64,000 nt of DNA from Polyodon spathula (lineage: Eukaryota > Chordata > Actinopteri > Acipenseriformes > Polyodontidae). The notes beneath the pieces were generated by a model that saw only the letters and a program-made list of their open reading frames with translations, was not told where the DNA came from and did not search any database. Both the position numbers and the translations under genes were made by a program. The stretch is from assembly GCF_017654505.1 (NCBI RefSeq), contig NC_054548.1, forward strand, positions 35,891,570 through 35,955,569. Direction: 5' to 3'. This document shows positions 48,641 to 59,386 of the stretch, in pieces (positions within the stretch are counted from its first letter, which is position 1; the number at the start of each line of letters is the position of its first letter).

Positions 48641-48852
48641 ATTATTTGTTTACTTAGCAGACCCCTTTATCCAAGGCAATTTACAGAGACTAGGGTGTGT
48701 GAACTAAGCAACAGCTGCAGAGTCACTTACAAGGTTGTCTCACCCGAAAGGCAGAGCACAAGGAGGTTAAGTGGTTAAGACAGGATTTGAACTGGGGACC
48801 TCCTGGTTACATGCTCTTTTCTTTAACCACATGACCACACAGCTCATCAAGC
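48641..48852 (-). mobile_element. tRNA-derived SINE, nearly full length
   Basis: Read on the minus strand from 48852, it has a tRNA-like head with box A (TGTGGTTAAAG) and box B (AGTTCAAATCC), then a body (AAGTGACTCTGCAGCTG), and a tail (TAGTCTCTGTAAATTGCCTT, GGATAAAGGGGTCTGCTAA). Boxes A and B form the internal RNA polymerase III promoter. Body and tail are shared with the fragment at 8925-9045. Confidence 0.85.
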
Positions 48853-49867
48853 ATACACCCTGAAATGCCATTAAGCAACTGACTTATAGGACTTTTAAAA
48901 ATACAGTTTGCCATCTGTCTGTTGTAGCAAGGGTGTTTTGCGACGTTTTTTTCACTTTGCCCTTTCTGAAAGTTATGCTGTAATTATCAGTAGTGGCTAG
49001 CCTAATCTTTGACAGGGTGTCAGTATGTTTGCAACACTTGATGTTAAACTGAAAATTCAAACTGGTATTCAGTATGTTGCAACACCATTTTTAATTGGTG
49101 TTAGTTTAATACTATTTTTTACTAATAATTGATTTAAAAAAATAAAAAGCAAATATTTTAGCAACCTGTAAAATTATCAAAGCCTGAATGCTTATATAGT
49201 GTAGTGTAGATACAAATAAATGAAAGATTGCTTTTTGACTGGTTAAGAAGTATTTAAGTTAAAATACTGAATTGTGAATAATTTTGGATCGTGGGTTCAT
49301 TATTTCTTTGTTCATTTGGGTCACCAATCAAAGTTTGGGAAACACTGATATAGAGGATATGTTATTATGAATTACGATGGATGGTAGATGCGATGACAAC
49401 AAACAAGCTTTTGGTCCAGTTTGGTATTCTTCTGCCGTTTAAGACCCATGACATAGATCCCATAATTTATGTTTTTTCAAGACATATCTTGTTTATACCA
49501 TGAATGCTTACATCAGGAAGAACATGCTGTATATACATATTTAATTTAGTTTTAAACACATGCTATCACTCTAGTTCGTTTGTGAAGGATTACATTTAAA
49601 TAAATAGTATTTTTTATTGTAATGCAGCTTAGGACATCACTGCACTGAAGACTGAAGTCATTCTGTCATACACATGCTGTTTTTTTTTAGAATTGTAAAA
49701 AACTCTATTAAAACCTGGTTCATACAGCACTTCTTTTGCAGATGAATGCGATACATCAGACGCAGATAGCTAAAAGCTGTGCAGCTTCAGTATTAGCTGT
49801 ATGAGATGCATTGTGTCGCAGCCTTTTTGACTACGCAAAGTGGTAGCAGCTGTTGTTCATATAAATC

Positions 49868-49969
49868 AGGGGTCTTCAACATATCGATCACGAGCAACTA
49901 GTAGCTACCCTGTGGTTTAAAAGTAGCTCCTGACAATACACACACACACACATACACATACACATACAG

Positions 49970-50020
<51 letters not shown>

Positions 50021-50360
50021 TCATAGTAAACAATACAGACCTATCGTAGTAGTTTTGGAATCTTATGATTAGTTATCGAGTTGGATCGCACGCACAGTTA
50101 TTATTTTATGTATTTAAAAAAATAAATAAAAAAGGTCTGTCACTATGTATCGGTTCAGTATGAATCATGGATGCAGAAGCAGGTTCGTCCAAAAAGAGAC
50201 AAAAAACTTACTATTTCCACAAAGAGTGGGAAAACAAGAGTTTTTGTTTACAGGAGTAATAGACAAGTGTACTTGCCTGATTTGTGGTGCGGGAGTTGCA
50301 GTTGGAAAAAATGTTATTTGATACAAATAATAGGAACATTTTACATGAAATATTTCTTCT
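49868..50360 (+). mobile_element. hAT transposon 5' fragment with BED-finger start
   Basis: The left end CAGGGGTCTTCAAC, then CGATCACGAGCAACTAGTAG, is a hAT terminus. A (CA)n/(TG)n array has grown at 49937-50016. An ATG at 50168 starts MDAEAGSSKKRQKTYYFHKE, typical of the BED zinc-finger region that begins many hAT transposases. The frame breaks at 50256 and again soon after (LICGAGVA is visible in another frame). No right end was found. Confidence 0.65.
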
Positions 50361-52460
50361 GCAATAATGTTCTTATTTCTTTTGCAAACTACAAAGGTTA
50401 GAATATTTATTTTAGGAAATGTAGTTTTACTCTACAGTTTGTTGTTTCATGGACATGTTTAAAACTAATCCAGAATACACTGTAGCTTTAGCTCTACTAC
50501 ATCTCAGATCTGCACTTGCAGATGAGAATAGTCAATCCCAAGATTCACGTCTTTTAGAATTCTCCTTAAGGCGTATTTCTCATTCAGCATACCTGTCGGA
50601 CTGGGAGAGGGGTGTTGATGGCTCCCTAGCTGCTATTTCTCTTTTTATTTCAAACAATTGCACGCCTTAAAATGACTTGACCTTCAGTGGTATCATGCAA
50701 AGCTAGCAGCTTTTTCTTGGCTGGTGAAGGTGCAATGTATGAACATTCGCAGAATATAGATAACTGTGCATTTTCTTACAGGAAATATGATTTATTCAAG
50801 AAACAGTAAGCCCAACAATAGTGTTTTAAAAAAAGAACATTCCGTTCTGGGTGCCAGAAGTCATAGCCAATATCTGGTCTTTATTTAGTTTAACAGTGCA
50901 TTTGCTCTTTACAATTTAATAAAATATATTCTTAAATAAAAATAAACTGTCTTATACTCAATTATTAAAGTGAACATGTTAAACTCTCTTACATGTTTAT
51001 AAGAAATGATTACATGATTTATGGGGCCAAGGAAAATTCACTGATAATTTAAACGAGAGCTGCTCATCTGTAAGTCATGCATGTTAACTGCACATTAATT
51101 AAGGTCCTAAAGACTGCAGATTTCAGTTTAGACTCAACCAAGGCTATACTATTAGCAAGTATCTATTATTTGGAGCAAACATTTAAAGGGTGTCTCAAAA
51201 TTATATCCCTGTGAAAATGTATAGATTGATATTGCAAGAAATAACATGCTATACAAATGGAACATGTATGCTTTTTCTAATAAACACGCACCCTGTGCAT
51301 GTTATTCTGCTTCAGTTAAATGGCAGAAGCTGTTATTGTTTCATTAGCCATTTGCTCTTTTCCACATCACAAGTTCTGCTTTCGAAATGGTTAAGTATTT
51401 TCATAAACTCCAGTTATGTTAAAATATCTTTATAACCAGTTCCATCTTCTGCCTAATTACAGCTGACACACATAATGTGAATATCGCTAAATGGTGACTA
51501 AATAAATATGCTTGTTAACACTAAAAAAGGTGTTAGAACCTTATCATTGGATTAATCAAGGAAGGTGGCAGGTGTTTATTGGTAGAATACATCACATGAT
51601 GTAGTTTTCCACATCCTATATGGTAATATAAGGGTGCATATAACGATATTTTCAGGGGCGCAGAAGCTAGAGGGAGAAAAAACATTTGTTGCGCAGAAAG
51701 CCGTGGGCAAGAAAAACCATCTGATGCACAAAAAGCCATGGTAGCATAGACCAGCATCTGTGTCGCCTTGGAGCTCACAAACCACCTGCTGAGACCTCTA
51801 AATTGACCTGTAGCTCTGTTGTGCAGAAATACCATCTCTGTACCAAGACAGCTCAAAAACATTACCAAGTGACTCCTGTTGTAAACTGCATGTATTGCAT
51901 TTGATTTGCTTTTCTTTAAGAAACAATTTCATAAACAGAGTGTAATCATTAAAAATCTGTGTTTGTGAATGCTATTTTTGTATCCAATCATTTTACTTAC
52001 CTATAGATTCTTTGGCAAGGAATTAATATCTGGCTTGCACTACCAGAACATTTTTTTGTATCTCTTGTGCTGCACTTGCAAACACATGTTGCTCCAAAAT
52101 ATTGTTTTCATCTGCCTTGTCACATAGGTGGGGCTCTGTTTCTGTCATGAATTGACCATATTTGAGTAGCATTCATTATGTATCTTTCATTACTGGCATA
52201 ATTTACCTTTTTTGATTACCATACTATTCCCTACCATGAATCATTTAAACTCACAAAGAAATGTTGTGGTGAATATTCAACTTAAGGGATTGTGTGACAG
52301 GAACTGGTGAAGCCCCATGAACAAGAGGCCCAAAAGATCCATCGAAACCTGGCTTAAACTTTGATTAGGTCTTATACTTTGATTAGGTCTTGTTGGCAAA
52401 ATCTCAGCATCGGCTTTTCAATTATGTGTTTAGTAAACATAAATCTATCAGGGTAGACTA
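50361..52460. other. cadm2 intron sequence, unassigned
   Basis: No gene or known repeat was recognised. The open frames here have no resemblance to known proteins. Confidence 0.5.
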
Positions 52461-52940
52461 CACTATGTAAAACCATTTTTGTTCCTGGGTAGTAAGTGTT
52501 ATTTCCTAATTGCTTAGGCCTCAAAAGTATAGAAAATGGCTATTATTCCCCACAAACTTTGCTTTTGTGACCAGGACAGTGATATTTCAAAATATCACTA
52601 TTTCCAATGGGAAAACGGGCAAATGACTACAAAAGATTTAGAAGTGAGTAGTTTTTCGAGATTTACGATTATACTTTTGTAGTCATTTTTGTATTACTTT
52701 AGTATAAATACATGTTAATTTGGATTCATGTTGTTTTTTTCTGACTTTATGTGAACGAAAAGACACACATTTGCCCGTTTTCCCATTGGAAATAGTGATA
52801 TTTTGAAATATCACTGTCCTGGTCACAAAAGCAAAGTTTGTGGGGAATAATAGCCATTTTCTATACTTTTGAGGCATAAGCAATTAAGAAATAACGCTTA
52901 CTACCCAGGAACAAAAAAAAAAAAAACTTGTTACACGGTG
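52461..52940. mobile_element. Palindromic MITE, copy 2
   Basis: It has long inverse arms of about 150 bp. CACTATGTAA...GTTCCTGGGTAGTAAGTG, then AGTATAGAAAATGGCTATTA and CCAATGGGAAAACGGGCAAA (52461-52624), is mirrored at 52768-52940. The ends CACTATGTAA and TTACACGGTG are inverse. A CTA on each side may be a 3-bp target duplication. The inner palindrome of copy 1 is reduced to one arm here (52624-52690). Confidence 0.88.
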
Positions 52941-53289
52941 CTATAGAGACAAAAAGCTTACTATGAATAACCGCCACGACCACAACCACAACCATGTAAC
53001 AAAAACAGTTTCTACATATTATAAATGTACAGCTTTTCATCCCAGAATAATACATGTGTAATATTTGGCTTATAATTTAGCTTGCTATTTATATTTTTAT
53101 CAAGTATATTTATATCAAGTGGCAAGTAGCAAAATACGTCCTTTAATCCAGCTTCAAGCAAACAATTTTCCATGGGTAAAAAACAAACCCTTTTTGCAGT
53201 CCTATGTTGTTTGGGAATAACCACATCTACTTGTAAAGTACAGGAATAGCACCCCTATTAACAATACAACTCCCCTTTTCCCATCAACC

Positions 53290-53870
53290 CACTCCACAGT
53301 GGATACCTGGAGAATTGTTACCTGCACTGGGATCACAGCACCTTGTGTGAATGACCCTGGCCTCCGGGAGGCTGTTTTACACCATTTGTTTATAGCTTAA
53401 CACACTCCGCATATTCTGCAATATTAGATCTGAGAGATCAGGTCCTACATGTAGCAAAAAAGGATGCCAAATCCTGTGGAATTGTACTTTTTCTCCTCAA
53501 TATGTTAAAAATTCCAGGTGGGAGTATACTGTAAATAGCCTTATACCATTGCAGAGTCGTAGGTGGTCTGTCCAAAGTCCAATTTGTTAGGACACACTTT
53601 CTAGCCATTGCTAGAAGACCTCCTATGAACTTATCCATCTCAGTGTACATTCATAGGAGCTCCTAAGATAAGCACAAGGGGTCATTTTCAAATGGTAAAC
53701 CACATATAGCTCTAATATTGCTACCTATTTTATCACAAAGGTGTTTTATAGAAGAACAGGACCAGATACAATGTTCATCTGTCCTAACTGCCCATCTATA
53801 GTATGACACTTGTGGATTGAATTTATGCAATTTCTGTGAAGTGATATGCAATCTTTGATTATTTTAAATT
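53290..53870 (-). mobile_element. L1/Tx1-like LINE fragment
   Basis: On the minus strand the text resembles the C-terminal end of an L1/Tx1-type ORF2: SQKLHKFNPQVSYYRWAVRT, HCIWSCSSIKHLCDKIGSNI, AICGLPFENDPLCLS (53851-53663), then FIGGLLAMARKCVLTNWTLD and TTLQWYKAIYSILP (53650-53438). One stop/frame break separates the parts. Confidence 0.7.
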
Positions 53871-54422
53871 GTCCTTCCGTTATTTGGTTAAACGTTAAAG
53901 TTTATCCAGTGTGTACCCCTGTGATTTTAGGAACATGTATGATATTTCAATAGCACACTATGAAATTGGTGGTTATGCTTGCATGTTAAAGCCTTTTGAT
54001 ACTATATAAAATGTGGAGTACAATTATTGTTTACTATTTTTTCTGTGCTTTTCTTGTAAAAACAAAAGCAAATATTTATATCAAATAATGTATTTAAATA
54101 TATTGGCATCAGGCTCCTTTAATCTCTCCTGTGTGCACTGCTAAGATCATCAGTTATTTTTTATCAACTATACGAGCAACTTATCAAAGAAGATAATACA
54201 CAGTTTGCTTACTGCACAGGAGCACAGCTTAATTTGTGGAACTGGAAAATGGAGTCCACTGTGGTTTGACAGCTGTAATGATAATTTCATGCTAATTATC
54301 TATAATTAAACTATATCCCATTTACATATTTTCTACTCTTAAAGCATATTTAATAAGATACAACATTTTCACATGATACCCCAGCAAGAACACCTCAGAC
54401 TTGGACTCTTTACTCTTTAGTT

Positions 54423-55229
54423 AAATAAACAAAAAAAACAAATAAAAAACTGCATAAACCAATCCTGAAGTATTGAGGTATGTGTGCGAAAGTAAATAAA
54501 ATGCAGTAAAATGTACAGTAAACCAGTATCTGCATTGCACAGTCAATATAAACATCTACACCACACTGTTGTTTATAGACACTTTTCAAGGGGGCAGTAA
54601 TAATAATTTTTTGTTTATAACACCTTCTATAATTATAACCTATTCTGGCCTCCACCTCATTGTACGTAAAGTAAGTTGTTCTGCCTAGCCTAAAATATTT
54701 TTGCAGGAATGTCATGTGATCTTGCAGTGATGAGCCTATAGGCAAATAGTTTACCAGTTTTATGTTATTCATTATCCATGGCCTTCTTGATACAGTCTAG
54801 GTCTGACAAGGCAGACAAAAATATTTACCTTTTTCAGCTAGCAATTCTTTAGATGTTGTCATGGCTGGCATTGCTAGCAATAGGAAAAGATGACGAGAAC
54901 AACATAGATTAAAAACAAAAGCAGATGAAAACAAATAAATAACATGGTGTTATACAGATGCGTGGTCTGCAGCAATGAATATGTTTTAGAATTTAGAGTT
55001 GGATTCCTCATTCATAGTACACTGTCCTTTATCAAACAGGGCAATTAGGATAAAATGCCAATATTTTTGTTTAGACATGGAAAAGCCAGTTGTGTCAAAA
55101 GCAAAATTCAGCTTAATACCTGATGATTTCAAATGATCACAGCACATCCCTTCCCAATGTATTCAACTAAATACTTTCAGTGTTTGGTGACCTATAGGAA
55201 CTAGATTGATCATCCCTAGCTATGCTACA
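54423..55229 (-). repeat. Left arm of an 800-bp inverted duplication (native cadm2 orientation)
   Basis: Read on the minus strand this arm matches 58513-59317 of the plus strand almost base for base. In the parts I compared (about 750 bases of flanking intron) I counted about a dozen substitutions. It includes the 45-nt cadm2 exon and both splice sites. Its outer ends are near GCAGTTTTTTATTTGTTTTT on one side and GATGATCAATCTAGTTCC on the other. Confidence 0.95.
54829..54873 (-). CDS. cadm2: cadm2 optional stalk exon, 45 nt
   Basis: On the minus strand the acceptor TTTTCCTATTGCTAG is followed by a 45-nt stretch and the donor GAAAAAG/GTAAAT. The exon is phase 1-1, like its neighbours, and reads (A)MPAMTTSKELLAEK with no stop, so it can be included or skipped in frame. 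It would sit between the Thr-rich stalk exon and the transmembrane exon, the part of CADM proteins known to vary by alternative splicing. An inverted copy exists at 58864-58911. Expression is not shown by the sequence. I could not recall a matching CADM2 exon from other species. Confidence 0.65.
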
Positions 55230-55494
55230 GATCATGTACTTTTCAAATCTGTATTTACTGTGATCAGCTGCAGTGAAATCCTAATGAGAACATATTTTTG
55301 GTTTCATTTGTTATTTTGAGCTTTATCTAATCCTTAGCTCTAGAACGTGTTTCTTTAGTTAGCAGTGGGCAAGTTAGCACCACAGTAAAATGTGGCTTTA
55401 TTAGCAGTATGGTGTAACAGATTCTACTACCGCAACAACCTTGCTCCTGTGATATCAGGATCAAATACATTATCACATGTATACTAAAATCATA

Positions 55495-55810
55495 AATAGA
55501 AGTCAATGCAACTTTTAAAACATCTAGGATTGATTATTGCAGTGCTCTTTTTTCTGCTATTTATCTGATGTTTTTTCTCGATTGCAGCTTGTGCAAAATG
55601 TGGTTGCCACAGTTTTAACTAGAACAAAAAAGTATGAACACATTAACCCTGTGTTAGCAGCCTTATATTGGCTACATGAATGGTTTAGGGTTTATTTGAA
55701 GCTTTTAACTTATAAAGTTTTAAATGGCCTTACTCAAGATTCAGAAGAACACAGGCAGTACAGCATTCAGCTATAAAGTCCCTAAACTATGGAATGAACT
55801 ATCTAGATCT
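55495..55810 (+). mobile_element. LINE reverse-transcriptase C-terminal fragment
   Basis: The plus strand reads SRLQLVQNVVATVLTRTKKY, EHINPVLAALYWLHEWFRV and LLTYKVLNGL at 55575-55732. This is the conserved C-terminal block of fish L2-type LINEs. It is truncated at both sides and frame-broken near 55760. It lies in the spacer of the inverted duplication. Confidence 0.8.
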
Positions 55811-55854
55811 GTAGGCGGCAAGTATAGCTTATAGCGCAATCGTGGTATAATTAT

Positions 55855-55860
55855 ACATAC

Positions 55861-55920
<60 letters not shown>

Positions 55921-55931
55921 TATATATATAT
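55855..55931. repeat. (TA)n microsatellite, interrupted
   Basis: TA array with ATAATTATA interruptions. Confidence 0.95.
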
Positions 55932-55934
55932 GTA

Positions 55935-56225
55935 GTCCGAGCGTGCCTCTTACCATATAGAGGCAACTTGCCTCTTACCACACAGGCTCGCACGGGTTCT
56001 TCTCCCTTCAAAGTCACGACCCAACACACAGGATTGAACAGAACAGCGCTCACGCGCACTTTTAATAAACAAAATGAAATAAACAAAAACAAACACCTAG
56101 CTCCTATTCGGAGCACTAACTAAACATTCACCAGGAACCTAACTACTATCCCGGACAGCTAAGCTGTTTACCGGTACCCAAAACATCAAACTTTCACAGG
56201 TTTCACACAATACCTTACTTTGAAT
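55935..56225 (-). mobile_element. LTR-like fragment
   Basis: Read on the minus strand it has TTTATTAAAAGTGCGCGTGA and a GC-rich region after it, resembling an LTR poly(A) region. It is framed by (TA)n arrays on both sides. No partner copy was found, so the call is tentative. Confidence 0.35.
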
Positions 56226-56227
56226 AC

Positions 56228-56230
<3 letters not shown>

Positions 56231-56287
<57 letters not shown>

Positions 56288-56305
56288 TATATATATATAT
56301 ATATA
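56231..56305. repeat. (TA)n microsatellite
   Basis: TA array with one G interruption near 56285. Confidence 0.95.
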
Positions 56306-56660
56306 GGCTGCAGTGCAAAAGTCTTAAGACATGTTAATTCTTCTACTATTAAAAAGAGCATTATTTACTAAATAAGCCTCCACCTTCGGAGGTGGTAGTG
56401 TTTTCTACTATTATAACAACCTTAAGTGAAAAGGTGTGGTATCCAAAGCATAATCAACAAGTACAGAGAAACATCATCTGTAATTGACAAACCCAGGACT
56501 GCAAGACCCAAAAAGCTGTCTAACAAGGATGTGCAATACTTGAAGATAATATCCTTAAGGAATAGAAAGAAGGCAAGCATTGAATTGACAACAGAACTGG
56601 CAGAAGGGAAAGGTGTCGCCCACCCATCAATAGTCCAAAACATCTTTGACCATTGTTCCA
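56306..56660 (+). pseudogene. Tc1 transposase N-terminal fragment (A)
   Basis: It begins with a Tc1-like end (GCAGTGCAAAAGTCTTAAGA). The plus strand then reads SIINKYRETSSVIDKPRTAR, PKKLSNKDVQYLKIISLRN and KKASIELTTEL, the helix-turn-helix DNA-binding domain. It stops abruptly at a junction with an oppositely oriented Tc1 fragment. Confidence 0.8.
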
Positions 56661-56790
56661 TAGTCCAATTTCTGTGTTATTCTGCATATTTTAGCCTTTC
56701 AGTCTTGTACCCCTTTCTTAATTGAGGTATTCTTACTGCAACACATCCTTTAAGTCCTGATTTCAAGAGGGACCTTCGTCACCCATCACT
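56640..56790 (-). pseudogene. Tc1 transposase fragment (B), opposite orientation
   Basis: The minus strand reads KYAE, a stop and then HRNWTMEQWSK. This resembles the segment just before the first catalytic Asp of a different Tc1 family (…H.NWT.EQW.K…). It is fused tail to tail with fragment A. Confidence 0.55.
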
Positions 56791-56865
56791 CCCAGACCTG
56801 CACCCCCTCGAAACCCAATGGACGACCTCCCACCAAAAAAAAGGAGAACAAGGTCGACCCCAGCA

Positions 56866-57045
56866 AGGTTAGAACAGGGGCCCCCTTTCCAGTCTGCTAC
56901 CGTTACCATGAGGTCGGTCCCATTGTCCCTTATTGATACTTCTTTTGAGAGAATTGAGATAACATACTTCTTCCCTACCTCCACAGAGTTCAACTGGGTT
57001 TTCTACCTTTGAGCTGCTGTATGGGAGACAACCCCAAGGTTGAAA
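56866..57045 (+). pseudogene. Gypsy integrase fragment
   Basis: The plus strand contains VPLSLIDTSFERIE, like the start of a Gypsy integrase catalytic core (…P.IDTPFERIGMD…). After a frame change comes STGFSTFELLYGRQPQG, the conserved post-core motif. The core in between is deleted. Confidence 0.65.
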
Positions 57046-58378
57046 AGGAAAAGTTGAAAAGGAAAGTTTTGAGTGAGGAAAAGAAGGGTTCAATTCTGGT
57101 TTTACTGGCAGAGGGATACAGTAAGCGTTGGGTTGCTTCCATCCTTAAAATTTCAGACGGCGGTTCATAAGAACAAGGTCAAGCAGCACACATTGAGGAC
57201 AAAAAAGCTACAGACCAGCAGAGGGTGAAAACGACTCTCCACTGACGGGGATGACCGACAACTCATTTGAATGTCACTCAGCAACCGTAGGATGACATCA
57301 AGTGACCTACAAAAAGAATGGCAAACGGCAGCTGGGGTGACGTGCACGGCGAGGACGGTTCGAAACAGGCTCCTAGGGGCAGGGCTGAAGTCGTGCAAAG
57401 CTAGAAAAAAGCTCTTCATCAGTGAGAAGCAAAGAAGAGCCAGGCTGAGGTTTGCAAAAGACCATAAGGATTGGACCGTAGAGGACTGGAGTAAGGTCAC
57501 CTTCTCTGATGAGTCCAATTTTCAGCTTTGCCCAACACCTGGTCGACTAATGGTTAGACAGAGACCTGGAGAGGCCTACAAGCCACAGTGTCTCGCACCC
57601 ACTGTGAAATATGGTGGAGGATCGGTGATGATCTGGTGGTGCTTCAGCAAGGCTGGAATCGAGCAGATTTGTCTTTGTGAAGGACGCATGAATCAAGCCA
57701 AGTACAAGGTTGTCCTGGAAGAAAACTTGCTTCCTTCTGCTCTGACAATGTTCCCCAACTCTGAGGATTGGTTTTTCCAGCAGGTCAATGCTCCATGCCA
57801 CACAGCCAGGTCAATCAAGGTGTGGATAGAGTACCACGAGATCAAGACCCTGTCATGGCCAGCCCAATCTCCAGACCTGAACCCCATTGAAAACCTCTGG
57901 AATGTGATCAAGAGGAAGATGGATGGTCACAAGCCATCAAACAAAGCCTAGTTGCTTGAATTTTTGCATCAGGAGTGGCATAAAGTCACCCAACATCAAT
58001 GTGAAAGACTGGTGGAGAGCATGCCAAGACGCATGAAAGCTGTACTTGAAAATCAGGGTTATTCCACCAAATATTGATTTCTGAACTCTTCCTAAGTTAA
58101 AACATTAGTATTGTGTTGTTTAAAAATGAATATGAACTTATTTTCTTTGCATTATTCGAGGTCTGACAACACTACATCTTTTTTGTTATTTTGACCAGTT
58201 GTCATTTTCTGCAAATAAATGCTCTAAATGACAATATTTTTATTTGGAATTTGGGAGAAATGTTGTCAGTAGTTTATAGAATAAAACAAAAATGTTCATT
58301 TTACCCAAACACATACCTATAAATAGTAAAACCAGAGAAACTGATAATTTTGCAGTGGTCTCTTAATTTTTTCCAGAG

Positions 58379-58380
<2 letters not shown>
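57046..58380 (+). mobile_element. Tc1-type transposon (C), nearly complete
   Basis: Transposase sequence starts at about 57050 (SILVLLAEGYSKRWVASILK in the first frame) and continues at 57271-58080. The right terminal sequence is GCAGTGGTCTCTTAATTTTTTCCAGAGCTG near 58352-58381. The left terminal repeat is missing, replaced by the Gypsy fragment. Confidence 0.88.
57271..58078 (+). pseudogene. Tc1 transposase with a lost catalytic Asp and a premature stop
   Basis: The frame at 57271-57951 reads LRFAKDHKDWTVEDWSKVTF, SDESNFQL (first catalytic Asp), [15 protein letters not shown] and [20 protein letters not shown] (final Glu). The block normally carrying the second catalytic Asp reads FFQQVNAPCHTA, with Val where Tc1 enzymes have Asp. 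A TAG at 57949-57951 cuts off the last part (LLEFLHQEWHKVTQHQCERL and on to YSTKY), which stays in frame to 58078. The DNA-binding part upstream is frame-broken. It cannot be an active enzyme. Confidence 0.9.

Positions 58381-58381
<1 letters not shown>

Positions 58382-58460
<79 letters not shown>
58382..58460. repeat. (TA)n microsatellite
   Basis: A pure TA array of about 79 bp, directly before the isolated Tc1 end. Confidence 0.97.
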
Positions 58461-58463
<3 letters not shown>

Positions 58464-58516
58464 TGCCTTGCAAAAGTATTCAGACGCCTGACCAATTCTC
58501 TCATGTTACTGAATTA
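58461..58516. repeat. Isolated Tc1 terminal sequence, direct repeat of 59384-59443
   Basis: CAGTGCCTTGCAAAAGTATT, then CAGACGCCTGACCAATTCTC and ATGTTACTGAATTA, matches the end of Tc1 element D at 59384-59443 with a few differences. Both copies are preceded by a (TA)n array. The body of the transposon is absent here; the inverted cadm2 copy follows directly. Confidence 0.92.
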
Positions 58517-59310
58517 GCTGGGGATGATCAATCTAGTTCCTATAGGTCACCAAACACTGAAAGTATTTAGTTGAATACATTAGGAAGGGATGTGCTGTGA
58601 TCATTTGAAATCATCAGGTATTAAGCTGAATTTTGCTTTTGACACAACTGGCTTTTCCATGTCTAAACAAAAATATTGGCATTTTATCCTAATTGCCCTG
58701 TTTGATAAAGGACAATGTACTATTAATGAGGAATCCAACTCTAAATTCTAAAACATATTCATTGCTGCAGACCATGCATCTGTATAACACCATGTTATTT
58801 ATTTGTTTTCATCTGCTTTTGTTTTTAATCTATGTTGTTCTCGTCATCTTTTCCTATTGCTAGCAGTGCCATCCATGACATCATCTAAAGAATTGCCAGC
58901 CCCTGAAAAAGGTAAATATTTTTGTCTGCCTTGTCAGACCTAGACTGTATCAAGAAGGCCATGGATAATGAATAACATAAAACTGGTAAACTATTTGCCT
59001 ATAGGCTCATCACTGCAACATCACACGACATTCCTGCAAAAATATTTTAGGCTAGGCAGAACAACTTACTTTACGTACAATGAGGTGAAGGGCAGAATAG
59101 GTTATAATTATAGAAGGTGTTATAAACAAAAAATTATTATTACTGCCCCCTTGAAAAGTGTCTATAAACAACAGTGTGGTGTAGATGTTTATATTGACTG
59201 TGCAATGCACATACTGGTTTACTGTACATTTTACTGCATTTTATTTACTTTCGCACACATACCTCAGTACTTCAGGATTGGTTTCTGCAGTTTCTTATTT
59301 TTTTTTTTTT

Positions 59311-59317
<7 letters not shown>
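58513..59317 (+). repeat. Right arm of the inverted duplication
   Basis: This is an inverted copy of cadm2 intron and exon sequence (native copy 54423-55229). It runs from TAGCTGGGGATGATCAATCT to the T-rich stretch TTTTATTTA before the (TA)n array. It is bounded by direct repeats of (TA)n plus a Tc1 terminal sequence. Confidence 0.95.
58864..58911 (+). pseudogene. cadm2: Inverted copy of the cadm2 45-nt exon (48 nt)
   Basis: The acceptor CTATTGCTAG and donor AAAAAG/GTAAAT are intact. The stretch reads (A)VPSMTSSKELPAPEK, one codon longer than the native-orientation exon. It has four base substitutions, all changing amino acids. Because it faces away from cadm2 it cannot be spliced into that transcript unless the region inverts. 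In the pre-mRNA it is antisense to the native exon. Which copy is ancestral is not known. Confidence 0.75.

Positions 59318-59383
<66 letters not shown>
59317..59383. repeat. (TA)n microsatellite
   Basis: A pure TA array between the right arm and Tc1 element D. Confidence 0.97.

Positions 59384-59386
<3 letters not shown>

Noticed and set aside
48641..48852. A tRNA gene on the minus strand
   Set aside because: Box A and box B are present, but the acceptor stem does not close and a SINE body follows. It is a tRNA-derived SINE.
51533..51868. 111-residue minus-strand open frame
   Set aside because: No domain or family resemblance, and an overlapping frame is equally open. It looks like chance.
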